A stretch of 60,552 nt of DNA from Gp6-AA40 sp050742535 (GTDB taxonomy: Bacteria; Acidobacteriota; Vicinamibacteria; Vicinamibacterales; UBA2999), in NCBI GenBank assembly GCA_050742535.1, contig JBOGIQ010000006.1, forward strand, positions 1 to 60,552, in the 5' to 3' direction. This document shows, one piece after another, positions 24,712-33,034 of the stretch. How positions within the stretch are numbered: position 1 is the first letter of the stretch; every line of letters begins with the position of its first letter. The translations under genes were made by a program, and so were the position numbers. The notes under the pieces are model-generated. The model was not told the DNA's origin and made no database searches. It saw only the letters and a list, made by a program, of their open reading frames with translations.

Positions 24712-25443
24712 TTACGTCAGCAACGACGCCGCCGCGCGATCCAGAAAGAGCTCGACCGAACGATGTGTCTGCAGGAACGAGGCGGGCAGGCGCGTGGTCA
24801 GCGGTCCGCGGATCATGCGTTCGACGCACCTCGCCTTCCGTTCTCCCGTGGCGATCAGCACGATCGCGGCGGCGCCCAGAATCGTCGCCATCCCCATCGA
24901 CAACGCTTCGCGCGGCACCTGGCCGGCTTCGCCGCCGAACAGCGGCGCGTTGTCGCGCCGCGTCACGTCATGCAGCTCGACCCGATGCGTCCGGGCGGAC
25001 AGCTCGTCGCCGGGCTCGTTGAAGCCGATGTGCCCGTTCGAGCCGATGCCGAGGAGGAGCAGATCGATCCCGCCTGCCGACTCGATGTCCGTCTCGTAGC
25101 GCTCGCATTCGGCATCGAGATCGGCGGCGGCGCCGTTCAGAAAGTGAATGCGGGACGGCTCGAGGTTCACGTGCGCGAACAGGTGCTGATCCATGAACCG
25201 GCGGAAGCTTCCCGGGTGATCCGCGCCGACGCCGGCGAACTCGTCGAGGTTGAAGGTCCGCGCACGGCCGAAGTCGATCCGTCCGGCGCCATACATCCGC
25301 CTCAGTTCCGCATATGTCGGAAGCGGACTCTTTCCCGTGGGCAGGCCGAGCACGAGGTCCGGTTTGTCCTTCAACGCAACGGCGATGCGTTCCGCGATCG
25401 CCCTGGCGCTCTCGTCCGGAGTCGGAAACACGCGGACGATCAT
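24712..25443 (-). CDS. nagB: Glucosamine-6-phosphate deaminase NagB
   Basis: A 243-residue enzyme converting glucosamine-6-phosphate to fructose-6-phosphate and ammonia. Motifs: LGLPTGKSPLPTY, FNLDEFAGVGADHPGSFR, LLLGIGSNGHIGFNEPG with the active-site His, and ATGERKARCVERMI. It is slightly shorter than the E. coli enzyme (266 residues) and similar to NagB of Gram-positive bacteria. It is placed 6 bases after the kinase gene in the same transcript and next to murQ, so it completes the path from cell-wall amino sugars to glycolysis, although a nagA deacetylase is not in the window. Confidence 0.94.
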   Translation of the reverse strand: MIVRVFPTPDESARAIAERIAVALKDKPDLVLGLPTGKSPLPTYAELRRMYGAGRIDFGRARTFNLDEFAGVGADHPGSFRRFMDQHLFAHVNLEPSRIHFLNGAAADLDAECERYETDIESAGGIDLLLLGIGSNGHIGFNEPGDELSARTHRVELHDVTRRDNAPLFGGEAGQVPREALSMGMATILGAAAIVLIATGERKARCVERMIRGPLTTRLPASFLQTHRSVELFLDRAAASLLT

Positions 25444-25449
25444 CGAACC

Positions 25450-26385
25450 TCAGATGTAGGCGGGAACCGTCAGCCGCCCGTGTGCCGCCGCCAGTGCGAG
25501 GGTGACGGCACCGGCCGCAGGCTCCACGTCGAGCGTGCGCACGTCGCTGCGCGGCGCCACTTCAGCCAAACGCGTCGCAACCTGCGGGACGAGCGAAGGA
25601 ACTCCGCGAAAGACACCGCCGGACAGCAGCGTGGGGAATCGCTCGCCGCGCATCTCCAGGCGCGTGATGACGGAGGACGCCGCCGCGGCCAGCTCCGTCG
25701 AGGCGCGCTCGATGATGTCCGCCGCAACCGCGTCGCCCTCGTCCGCGGCACGCTGCACGACCGGAACGATGCCGGCAATCGCGTACCGATGCGGTCCCGG
25801 CGCGTAGATGGCGTGGACGAGATCGGTTGGATCCTTCAGACGCATCGCCTCGATCACCATCTCCGTGAGCATCGTTGAAGGCCCACGACCGTCGAACTGG
25901 CGAACGACGGCGTTGAGCGCGGCGCGGCCGATCCAGAACCCGCCGCCCTCGTCGCCGAGAACGTAGCCCCAGCCACCCGAGCGGGCCGCGCGGCCCGCTG
26001 CGTCGCGGCCGTAGGCGATGGATCCCGTGCCGGCGACGATCACGACACCTGGCTGTTCGCCGGCTCCAGCGACCAGCGCGATCAGCGCGTCGTTGACGAC
26101 GAGCGTTCGTGCCTTGAAGCCGATGCGGCGCATGATTCCGCGGACCGCCGCGGCGTCAGCTTCGCGATCGACGCCGGCGATGCCGAGACAGATCGCCGCC
26201 GGCTGGAGGTCGCGGTCGGCCATCGCCTCTTCCATCACCGCGTGGAGCACCTTTTCGACTTCGAGCTCGCCCGATGCCTGCAGGTTTGCTCCGCCGCCAC
26301 GGGATTGCGACAGGACACGACCCTGTTCGTCCGCCAGAAGACAGACGGTCTTGGTTCCGCCCGCGTCGATGCCCAGCACGTGCAT
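25450..26385 (-). CDS. BadF/BadG-type sugar kinase (MurNAc/GlcNAc kinase-like)
   Basis: A 311-residue ATPase of the BadF/BadG/BcrA/BcrD superfamily, an ASKHA fold. ATG 26385 gives MHVLGIDAGGTKTVCLLADEQG with the phosphate-1 loop; GIAGVDREAD, IVAGTGSIAYGRDAAGR and GGWGYVLGDEGGGFWIGR follow. In this family GlcNAc kinases and the clostridial MurK (which acts on MurNAc and GlcNAc) have been described, and the neighbours murQ and nagB favour such a role. It is 10 bases from the divergent serine hydrolase start. Exact sugar not provable from sequence. Confidence 0.85.
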   Translation of the reverse strand: MHVLGIDAGGTKTVCLLADEQGRVLSQSRGGGANLQASGELEVEKVLHAVMEEAMADRDLQPAAICLGIAGVDREADAAAVRGIMRRIGFKARTLVVNDALIALVAGAGEQPGVVIVAGTGSIAYGRDAAGRAARSGGWGYVLGDEGGGFWIGRAALNAVVRQFDGRGPSTMLTEMVIEAMRLKDPTDLVHAIYAPGPHRYAIAGIVPVVQRAADEGDAVAADIIERASTELAAAASSVITRLEMRGERFPTLLSGGVFRGVPSLVPQVATRLAEVAPRSDVRTLDVEPAAGAVTLALAAAHGRLTVPAYI

Positions 26386-26395
26386 GTCGATCTCA

Positions 26396-27469
26396 ATGGT
26401 ACATTCGGGTCGAGTGACGGCTCCCTTTACCGACGCCCACGGCATCGTTCGCGAGGCCGTCGCCAACCGCGTGTTTCCCGCAGCGGTGATCGAGGTGGGA
26501 CGCTCGGCCCGCCCCGAGTCGCGCCGGGCCGTGGGCACGCTCACCTATGATCCGGCATCCCCGCCGACGCGCGAAGACACGATCTTCGACCTTGCGTCGC
26601 TGACCAAGGTCCTCTCGACGACGCCGCTGGTGATGCGGCTGGTGGAGCGCGGCGGCCTCGGACTCGATGACCCGGTCGCGCAGTATCTGCGAACGTGGCG
26701 CGGCAGCGACCGCGACGCCGTCACGATTCGCGATCTGCTCTCGCACAGCAGCGGCCTGCCGGCGTATCAACCGTTCTACCGCACGCGTCGCGGGCGCGAG
26801 GCGATCGAGCAGGCGATCGTCGCGACGCCGCTCGAATATCCACCCAATACAAAATCGATCTACAGCGATCTCGGCTTCATGCTGCTCGGGTTCATCCTCG
26901 CCGATGTGGCGCCGCTCGACGCGCAGTTCGACGCGCTGCGTGGCCAGATGCAGAACCCGGAGGATGTGCAGTTCTTCCCGCCGGAGCTGTGGACGAAGCG
27001 AACTGCTCCTACGCGTCAGACCGACGCACGCGGCCTGCTCGTTGGCGACGTGGACGACGACAACGCGTGGGCATTAGGAGGAGCGGCCGGCCACGCCGGG
27101 TTGTTTGGTACTGCCGCAGCCGTCGGCGCGTGCGCGCGGCACTTCCTGCAGGTGCTGGCGGGCCGCGTCGGTGCGTTTCAGCCCCAGACGATGCGGGCGT
27201 TCGTCACGCGACGGGACGGTGTCCCCGGCAGCTCGCGCGCGCTCGGCTGGGACACGATGCTGTCGACTTCATCGTGCGGCACGCTGATGTCACCGCAGGC
27301 GTTCGGCCACACCGGATTCACGGGCACATCGCTGTGGATCGATCCCGGCAACGACATCTATGTCGTGCTGTTGACGAACCGCGTGCATCCGGATGCGTCG
27401 AACGACGCGATTCAAGAAGTCAGGCGCGCCGTGCACGATGCGGTGATGCGGGAATCTACTACGGTCTAG
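26396..27469 (+). CDS. Serine hydrolase, beta-lactamase/AmpC-like fold
   Basis: A 357-residue class C beta-lactamase-family protein. The catalytic S-x-x-K is in DLASLTKVLST, the Tyr motif is YSDLG and the third motif is GHTGFTG. No signal peptide is visible from ATG 26396; GTG 26414 is an alternative start. In Bacillus subtilis and relatives such proteins (YbbE) sit beside murQ and take part in muropeptide turnover, so a role in trimming peptides from MurNAc is suggested by position. Esterase or penicillin-binding functions are alternatives. Confidence 0.82.
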   Translation: MVHSGRVTAPFTDAHGIVREAVANRVFPAAVIEVGRSARPESRRAVGTLTYDPASPPTREDTIFDLASLTKVLSTTPLVMRLVERGGLGLDDPVAQYLRTWRGSDRDAVTIRDLLSHSSGLPAYQPFYRTRRGREAIEQAIVATPLEYPPNTKSIYSDLGFMLLGFILADVAPLDAQFDALRGQMQNPEDVQFFPPELWTKRTAPTRQTDARGLLVGDVDDDNAWALGGAAGHAGLFGTAAAVGACARHFLQVLAGRVGAFQPQTMRAFVTRRDGVPGSSRALGWDTMLSTSSCGTLMSPQAFGHTGFTGTSLWIDPGNDIYVVLLTNRVHPDASNDAIQEVRRAVHDAVMRESTTV

Positions 27470-27504
27470 AGCACCTTCCAGATGCGTGTAGCGCGGATCT
27501 GTGG

Positions 27505-27526
27505 GGCGAGCCTTGTCAGGCTCGCC
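27505..27526. terminator. Hairpin at convergent serine hydrolase/pseudopilin junction
   Basis: GGCGAGCCT, loop TGTC, AGGCTCGCC: a 9-bp perfect stem flanked by GTGG on the left and TCGCCACG on the right. Arms are identical to those of the hairpin at 24670-24690. Confidence 0.55.
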
Positions 27527-27551
27527 TCGCCACGCAATCGAAATCCGCGCG

Positions 27552-28259
27552 CTAGAACCGCCCTCGCGTCGCAGGGGCGGGGACGCCGCCGCGTGGACCA
27601 GCGCCCTGCGGCAATCCGCCACGGCCCTCACGTCCGCCGCGCCCCTCGGGACCTGGTGCACCGCTGCGCGCGCCGCCGCCTGCACGGCCGCGCGCCACGG
27701 GCATGAAGACCCACTGGTTGTAGGTGTCGCGGCCGTTGTACAGCCGCAGCGACTTCTCCACGCTCTTGCTGGTCACGCCGACGATGCCGCCGGCAGGATT
27801 GCCTCGCCCGCTGATTGACGCCAGGGCATCCCGTCCCTGTTGCAGCGACAGCTGCAGGCGCTGCATCTCCTGCTGAGCCGAGCCCTGCGCTCCGCCCCGA
27901 CCCTGAGGCGTCGTGCCCTGCTGCGTCTGACCTGGCGCCCCTGCACCCGCGCCGAGCAGCTGGAACTCATCGTTGGTGATCGGATCCTTGTATTTCTTGC
28001 GCAGGAAGCGTTGCTCGACCAGGACGTCGATCGACGGCGCAGGTTGATTCGCGAACTTCTGCTGCCACAGGCCGATCGCGCGTGCGTACTGCTCGCCGCG
28101 AAAGACCAGCTCGGCTTCTTTCTCGCGCCGCGCCATCGTGTGATACGCCGGCAATGCAGCGCCCATCAGGATCGCCATCACCGACATGGCGACGAGCAGC
28201 GCCACCATCAGGTAGCCTCGCTCCCCCGCCGCCCGTCGAACCAGCGGTTTGCCGTTCAT
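27552..28259 (-). CDS. Type II secretion-like pseudopilin lacking Glu5, Gly-rich C-terminus
   Basis: A 235-residue protein with a prepilin leader: GERG then YLMVALLVAMSVMAILMGAALP, a cut after Gly15 and a hydrophobic helix. The mature fifth residue is Ala, not the usual Glu, a feature known for tip-type minor pseudopilins such as GspK. The middle (FRGEQYARAIGLWQQKF, then KKYKDPITNDEF) resembles GspG-like heads. The last 60 residues are a glycine/arginine/proline-rich low-complexity tail (RGGREGRGGLPQGAG). It is the last gene of the secretion operon, 3 bases after the Ig-like lipoprotein. Confidence 0.8.
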   Translation of the reverse strand: MNGKPLVRRAAGERGYLMVALLVAMSVMAILMGAALPAYHTMARREKEAELVFRGEQYARAIGLWQQKFANQPAPSIDVLVEQRFLRKKYKDPITNDEFQLLGAGAGAPGQTQQGTTPQGRGGAQGSAQQEMQRLQLSLQQGRDALASISGRGNPAGGIVGVTSKSVEKSLRLYNGRDTYNQWVFMPVARGRAGGGARSGAPGPEGRGGREGRGGLPQGAGPRGGVPAPATRGRF

Positions 28260-28262
28260 CGC

Positions 28263-28649
28263 CTAACTGCCGATGGTGATGTCGATGACGTTGGGCGCGT
28301 CAGGGCCCGTCAGCGCGCCGCCCGACGTGGCGGCAATCTGGGCGGTTCCCGCCGTGCTGCCGGCCGTGAACGTCGTCACCGCCACACCGTCGCGGGTTTC
28401 GGCCTCCACGGGGTTGACGGTGCCGAGCGTCGCGCTGAAGCGGACAACCGTTCCATCGTGAACCGGCGTGCCCGCTTCCTCGATCACGATGGCGCTGATT
28501 TCGGCGGTGCCTCCCGGGGCCAGGGACGTCGCGGTCGAAAAGATTGAAATCGTTGAGGCGATGGGAGCCACAAGCGGAGCGCTATCGCAAGCCGTCACGA
28601 TCAGAGCTCCCAGAAGGATCAGTTGCAGGCGCACGGTTGCTTTCCTCAT
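28263..28649 (-). CDS. Small lipoprotein with bacterial Ig-like (Big_1-type) domain
   Basis: A 128-residue protein from ATG 28649. The lipobox LIVTAC places Cys21 as the lipidated residue. Residues about 35-125 look like one invasin-type Ig domain (FSTATSLAPGGTAEISAIV, GTVVRFSATLGTVNP, TRDGVAVTTFTAGSTAGTA, VIDITIGS). It is located between pseudopilin genes, so it may be an accessory of the secretion machine, perhaps a pilotin-like or surface cap. That role is an inference from position only. Confidence 0.8.
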   Translation of the reverse strand: MRKATVRLQLILLGALIVTACDSAPLVAPIASTISIFSTATSLAPGGTAEISAIVIEEAGTPVHDGTVVRFSATLGTVNPVEAETRDGVAVTTFTAGSTAGTAQIAATSGGALTGPDAPNVIDITIGS

Positions 28650-28665
28650 CACCCTGCCTTCTTCG

Positions 28666-29058
28666 TCACCACTCCGAATAGGGAGTCTGCGTGTGTGGCG
28701 ATACCCGGGTCGACGCGCTGTGGACGTCGCTGATCCCCGGCTCGTCGTTCGGGTTGGTCGGATCCGGCTCGCTCGGCGTCGTTTGCCAATCCGTCGCATT
28801 GGTAAACGGATCGACCGGCACCTCCCGGATGTACTTCTCGGTGACGAGCGCTTCGAGCGATGGCGGCCACTTGTTCTTGTCGGCGTGATAGGCGTCAATC
28901 GCCTCGCGCATCGCGTGAAGGTCTTCCTTGAGCACGGCCTCCTGCGCCCGCTGCGGGGCGCCGCCGTACAACGCGACACTGATCCCGGCCAGAATCGTGA
29001 TGATCACCATCACGATCAGGACCTCGATGAGCGTGAAACCGCGCTGCGAACGTCTCAC
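28666..29058 (-). CDS. gspG: GspG-like major pseudopilin
   Basis: A 130-residue pseudopilin. GTG 29058 follows directly on the TAA of the preceding gene. Leader MRRSQRG, then FTLIEVLIVMVIITILAGIS with Glu5 of the mature protein. The head has the GspG pattern: DLHAMREAIDAYHADKNKWP, LVTEKYIREVPVDPFTNATDW and an acidic loop (EPDPTNPNDEPG) that may bind calcium, ending in W. This is likely the main subunit of the pseudopilus. Confidence 0.88.
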   Translation of the reverse strand: MRRSQRGFTLIEVLIVMVIITILAGISVALYGGAPQRAQEAVLKEDLHAMREAIDAYHADKNKWPPSLEALVTEKYIREVPVDPFTNATDWQTTPSEPDPTNPNDEPGISDVHSASTRVSPHTQTPYSEW

Positions 29059-29556
29059 TTACCAGTCCTTGTATTTGCTGCCGTCGAGCGCCGTGCCGCC
29101 GCTCTTCGAGTACACGTCGTAGACGTTGCCCCGTCCCCACGACGTCGAGTCCGGCTTGTCCTGGTAGGCCCGCAGGCCCCAGTCGGTGCTGTTAGTCATC
29201 GGGTCCGTCGGGATCTTGCGCAGGAACTTCAGCTTCGTCCCCGACTGATCGTTCAGCAGCGTCACGCCCTCCACCAGGGTCTCCAGGTCGGGCGGATATC
29301 CCTCGCTACCCGCCTGGACTTCTGTCGAGGGAATTCGTCCCGCATCGGCAGCGTCCTTGAACTTGTCAATGGCTGTCCGCATCTGGCGCAGTGCCGTCCG
29401 CAGTTCGCTCTCGCGCTGCCGCTGCGCCGTCACCGTCGCCAGCGGCATCACCGCCGACGCGAGGATGAACAGGATCGCCGTGACGATCAGCAGTTCGACG
29501 AAGCTGTACCCGCCCTGCCCTGATGGCGACCGGCGAGTCGCAAAGATCCTTCGCAT
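29059..29556 (-). CDS. GspG-like pseudopilin, second copy
   Basis: A 165-residue pseudopilin with leader ending GQGG, then YSFVELLIVTAILFILASAVM, Glu5 present. The head repeats the GspG plan: LRQMRTAIDKFKDAADAG, YPPDLETLVEG, FLRKIPTDPMTNSTDWGLR and a C-terminal YKDW. It follows the secretin by one codon (stop of one gene, start of the next) and precedes the shorter GspG. Two similar subunits suggest a major/minor pair. Confidence 0.87.
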   Translation of the reverse strand: MRRIFATRRSPSGQGGYSFVELLIVTAILFILASAVMPLATVTAQRQRESELRTALRQMRTAIDKFKDAADAGRIPSTEVQAGSEGYPPDLETLVEGVTLLNDQSGTKLKFLRKIPTDPMTNSTDWGLRAYQDKPDSTSWGRGNVYDVYSKSGGTALDGSKYKDW

Positions 29557-31926
29557 CTACCTCACTGTAACCGGCGGTACCGGCGCAAACTGCAGAGGCA
29601 CCGGGGCTCCCCCGGGCGCCGTCGCTGTGGCCGTCACCGTGAGATTGGCCTGTCCCGCCGTCACCGGCTCGAACAGCAGCGCCGCGAGCAGGCCCGTCCC
29701 CGCTACGCCGGTCATGTCGCCCGCGCGCACGATCGCGATGTCCACGCGGCCGTTCGCCGGATCAGGCGACTGCGTAAAGGTCGCGTTCACGCCTCCGGCG
29801 CGCATGAAGCTGCCTTCGGCAACCGCGCGCATGCGCAGCACGGCCGGGTTGTAGGTCACCGTGACCGCAACGTTCGAAATCTGCGACGCGCCGGTAATCG
29901 TGATCGGCACGTTGTACGGACCCGATCCGACGCGGAAGTCGGTTGAGGGCGGCGAGAGCACGATCTGACCCGATGCGGCCCGCTGCCCCGGAACCGCCGC
30001 AGCCGGGACGCTGGTCGTACCCGGCACCGCGGAGCTGCCCGGGGGGATCACCGCTATGCCCTGCGGCACACCGCCAACCGGTGCCGGCGGAACTGCTGCC
30101 GCGGCCGGCGCAGGAATCGCAATGGGCGGCGGACCGGCAACAGGCGGAGCGGCGGCCACTGCGCCCGCGGCTGCTGGAGCCGCGCCGGCCGGTTCGTTGA
30201 CGGCGATGAGCGGCGGCGGCCCGGTCAGCCCGAGGTTGTTCTGCGTACCGATGAACAACGGGCCGATGTCATCGGCCGTGAGCTCGTGCGTCCGCACGAT
30301 GCGCGGCGTCAGCAGCATCACGATGTCGGTCTGCGCAACGGTTCGGTTATTGGCGGCGAACAGCTCCCTGATGATCGGGATGCTCACGATGCCCGGAATG
30401 CCCTGCAGGAGTTTTCGCTCGTCGTCCTGAAGGAGGCCGGCGAGCAGCGTCGATTCGCCCTCGCGCAACCGCAGCCGCGTCTTGACGTTGCGCGTCGTGA
30501 AGGTCGGGATCACCTGCCCCGCTACCGCGGCGTCGCGGCCGCGAGCGCTGTTTTCCACGTAGAGGTCGAGGATGATCTCATCCTGATACGTCACCCGCGG
30601 CGTCATGTCGATCTTCACGCCGACAGTCCGGTAGGTATAGGACGTCAGCGGGTTGACGTTCGATCCGCCGCCGGCGATCGGCGTAAATGCGGTCGAGAGG
30701 ATCGGAATGTCCTCGCCGATGTTGAGCTGCTGCTGCGCACCTTCGGCGCCGCGCAGCTGCGTCTTGGCGACGATTTTTGTCTGCGAGTCCGTTTCCAGGA
30801 ACCGCACCGCGGCTGTCGGCACCGCGAGATAGAAGTCGGACGCGCTGATCCCCCGCGAGACCGTGTTGGCGTTGAACGCCGGCGAGGTCAGCCCTTCGGC
30901 TGTGCGCGGATCGACCTCGGGGGAGAACGCGCCGCTGATCTGATAGTCGCTGAGATTGAGACCGAAGTCCTTCGTGCGGCTCTTGCTCACCTCGAGGATC
31001 TGCACGTCCACGAGGATCTCGGCGCGCGGCGTGTCCTGGGACCGCACGAGCCGCTCGATCAGCGGCATCATCGACGCGCTGGCGCGGGCGGTGACGCTGT
31101 TCGCGGTCTTGTTCGGAATGATGCCCGGACGATTCGCCTGCTGGCCGGGGATGTTCAGGATGTTGTTCAGAAAGGCCGACACTTCGGCCGAGTCCGAGTG
31201 CGACAGGTGGAACGTCTGCACGACGAGGTCGTCATACTGGGCGCGCTTGGTCGGGATGTCGGGAATCACCAGAATCGTTCGCTGGTTGACGACCTTGTAG
31301 AAGTTGCCCGTCGCGGTGAGGACCTGCTGCAGCGCGTCGCCCAGCGTGACCTGATCGAGCTGCACCGAGAACGTCCGATCCTGAAAGTCGCGCTCGTAGG
31401 TGATATTGACCCCCGCGGTCTCGCCCATCGTGTTCAGGATGTCGCGGAGGCTGGCCTGGTTGAACTTGAGCCCGGAGACCGTGGCGTTCAGGTTGGCCAG
31501 TGGCTGCGGCGCCGATCCCGGCCGCGGCGGTTGCGGAACGGCGGGACGCGGCCGCGCTGCTTCGATGGTGTCGCGAATCTTCCGCTCGAGCTCGGTGACC
31601 TTCCCGGCGAGCAGCCGGTTGGGCGGATCGAATTCGCTCGCCCGCCGGTACTCGCGCAGCGCGTCGTCAAGCTGGCCAGCTTCCTCGAACCGGCGTGCCT
31701 GATCGAGATGGGCGACCGAGGCGCTCAGCATCGCACGCGTCAGCGCGACCCGGTAGGCAGCATTGTCCGGTTCCTGCTGCACCGCGCGGCGATACTCGTT
31801 CACCGCCGTGTCCCAGTCACCGATGCGCGCGGCACTCTGCCCGCGACCGAACGAACGGCTCGCCGCGCAGCCCGCAAGCAGCGCGACGACCGTCAAGAGC
31901 GCGGTAATCCTCAGCATGTGTGTCAT
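29557..31926 (-). CDS. Secretin (GspD/PilQ type) with TPR head and cohesin-like tail
   Basis: A 789-residue outer-membrane lipoprotein; ATG 31926 overlaps the previous stop (ATGA). Lipobox LLAGC at Cys20. Residues about 28-115 form tetratricopeptide repeats (DWDTAVNEYRRAVQQEPDNAAY). An STN domain (about 150-225, VTLGDALQQVLTATG) and an N1-type domain (VVQTFHLSHSDSAEVSAFL) precede the secretin core (about 320-555; VGVKIDMTPRV, LRLREGESTLLAGLLQ, IPIIRELF, TDIVMLLTPRIV). After an Ala/Pro linker (about 570-660) a cohesin-like domain ends the chain (VTVTYNPAVLRMRAV). It forms the exit pore of the system. Confidence 0.92.
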   Translation of the reverse strand: MTHMLRITALLTVVALLAGCAASRSFGRGQSAARIGDWDTAVNEYRRAVQQEPDNAAYRVALTRAMLSASVAHLDQARRFEEAGQLDDALREYRRASEFDPPNRLLAGKVTELERKIRDTIEAARPRPAVPQPPRPGSAPQPLANLNATVSGLKFNQASLRDILNTMGETAGVNITYERDFQDRTFSVQLDQVTLGDALQQVLTATGNFYKVVNQRTILVIPDIPTKRAQYDDLVVQTFHLSHSDSAEVSAFLNNILNIPGQQANRPGIIPNKTANSVTARASASMMPLIERLVRSQDTPRAEILVDVQILEVSKSRTKDFGLNLSDYQISGAFSPEVDPRTAEGLTSPAFNANTVSRGISASDFYLAVPTAAVRFLETDSQTKIVAKTQLRGAEGAQQQLNIGEDIPILSTAFTPIAGGGSNVNPLTSYTYRTVGVKIDMTPRVTYQDEIILDLYVENSARGRDAAVAGQVIPTFTTRNVKTRLRLREGESTLLAGLLQDDERKLLQGIPGIVSIPIIRELFAANNRTVAQTDIVMLLTPRIVRTHELTADDIGPLFIGTQNNLGLTGPPPLIAVNEPAGAAPAAAGAVAAAPPVAGPPPIAIPAPAAAAVPPAPVGGVPQGIAVIPPGSSAVPGTTSVPAAAVPGQRAASGQIVLSPPSTDFRVGSGPYNVPITITGASQISNVAVTVTYNPAVLRMRAVAEGSFMRAGGVNATFTQSPDPANGRVDIAIVRAGDMTGVAGTGLLAALLFEPVTAGQANLTVTATATAPGGAPVPLQFAPVPPVTVR

Positions 31927-32459
31927 TGTCCTGTCATGCGGATCGTCTGGCGGCCTCGGCCATCGAGATAGGCCACCTCAACCCAATCCGCTCCTATGCG
32001 AAGCAAACGGTACTGACCTTCCAGGATGTCTCCCTCTTTCCCGTTAAACGTGTTGCCCCGGCCGTCGGCGAACGCCGCGACGCGCTGACCGCCGACCGTG
32101 ATCACGCCGAAGTATTTCAGCGGAATCGGCGGCGGCGGGGGCGGCCCGGTATTCACCGGCGGCGCGAACACCACCGGTGGCGGCTGAACGCGCGGTGCCG
32201 GGGGCGGCGGCTTCGGGCGGAACCGGAACGGATCGCGCGTCGATGCCTGCAGCTCTCCGCCGACGACTCGCAATCGATCGAGATTCAGATCGACCACCGG
32301 TACGACCGGCACCGGCCCCGTCTCACCCGCTGAGGGATTGGACGTCTCCTCCGGCGCGATGGTCGACGGATTCCACACCGGCCGTGCAATCACGAGCAAC
32401 GCAACCAGCGCCGCCGCGCCAGCCACGTACACCATCGGAGGGCGGAGCATCACTTTCAT
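31923..32459 (-). CDS. PilP/GspC-like inner-membrane linker protein
   Basis: A 178-residue protein with one N-terminal helix (about 9-26), a proline-rich periplasmic linker (FRPKPPPPAPRVQPPPVVF) and a C-terminal beta domain (IPLKYFGVITVGGQRVAAFADGRGNTFNGKEGD, then LLRIGADWVEVAYLDG). That layout matches GspC homology-region and PilP proteins, which connect PilN/PilO to the secretin. It overlaps both neighbours by four bases. Confidence 0.82.
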   Translation of the reverse strand: MKVMLRPPMVYVAGAAALVALLVIARPVWNPSTIAPEETSNPSAGETGPVPVVPVVDLNLDRLRVVGGELQASTRDPFRFRPKPPPPAPRVQPPPVVFAPPVNTGPPPPPPIPLKYFGVITVGGQRVAAFADGRGNTFNGKEGDILEGQYRLLRIGADWVEVAYLDGRGRQTIRMTGQ

Positions 32460-33034
32460 TCGGCCGCCTGGAAGTACGTGGACAGCTGCAGGGTCATCTG
32501 CAGGAGTCCGCCTTCGACGTCTTCCTCCGAGAGCGTGATGTCGTCGATGACGACGAATTCCGGCGCGGTCTCGAGTGCGTGCAGAAAGCGGCGCACGTCG
32601 CCGTAGCGGCCGGCGAGCTCCACCTCCGACGTATAGCGTTCCAGCGAGCTGTCGCGTGCCCGCGCCAGCGGCGACACGCTCGCGCTGTAGAACTCGACGT
32701 CGAAATCCTTCCCCATCTGCGGCACGCGCGTATGCGTCAGGCTTCGCGCCGCGGCGAGATCGGCCGGCAGCACGTCTTTGTAGAACCGGGTCAATTCCTG
32801 CCGCGCACGATCCTTCCCGGTCGATGTGCCGACCGCGATCTGGTGTTCCTTGCGCGCCGCGGCGAGCGCCCGCTCGGCGGCGGCGTCGCGTTCCGCGATG
32901 TTGGCGACGCGATCCTCGAGCGGACGCACCACGATCACGTAGGCCGCAACGTTGACGGCCAGCGCGATGGCGAGCGGGACCAGCAGGCGGCGATGTTCCT
33001 GCAGCACCCGGCGTCCGAGGACGGCGTCGCTCAT
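32456..33034 (-). CDS. pilO: PilO/GspM-like protein
   Basis: A 192-residue protein with a single helix (about 20-38, LLVPLAIALAVNVAAYVIVV), a coiled coil (about 40-85) and a ferredoxin-like periplasmic domain ending in SEVELAGRYGDVRRFLHALETAPEF and TLQLSTYF, which fits PilO. It pairs with PilN in the inner-membrane platform. Four-base overlaps on both sides make the run pilM-pilN-pilO-pilP one translational unit. Confidence 0.85.
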   Translation of the reverse strand: MSDAVLGRRVLQEHRRLLVPLAIALAVNVAAYVIVVRPLEDRVANIAERDAAAERALAAARKEHQIAVGTSTGKDRARQELTRFYKDVLPADLAAARSLTHTRVPQMGKDFDVEFYSASVSPLARARDSSLERYTSEVELAGRYGDVRRFLHALETAPEFVVIDDITLSEEDVEGGLLQMTLQLSTYFQAAE

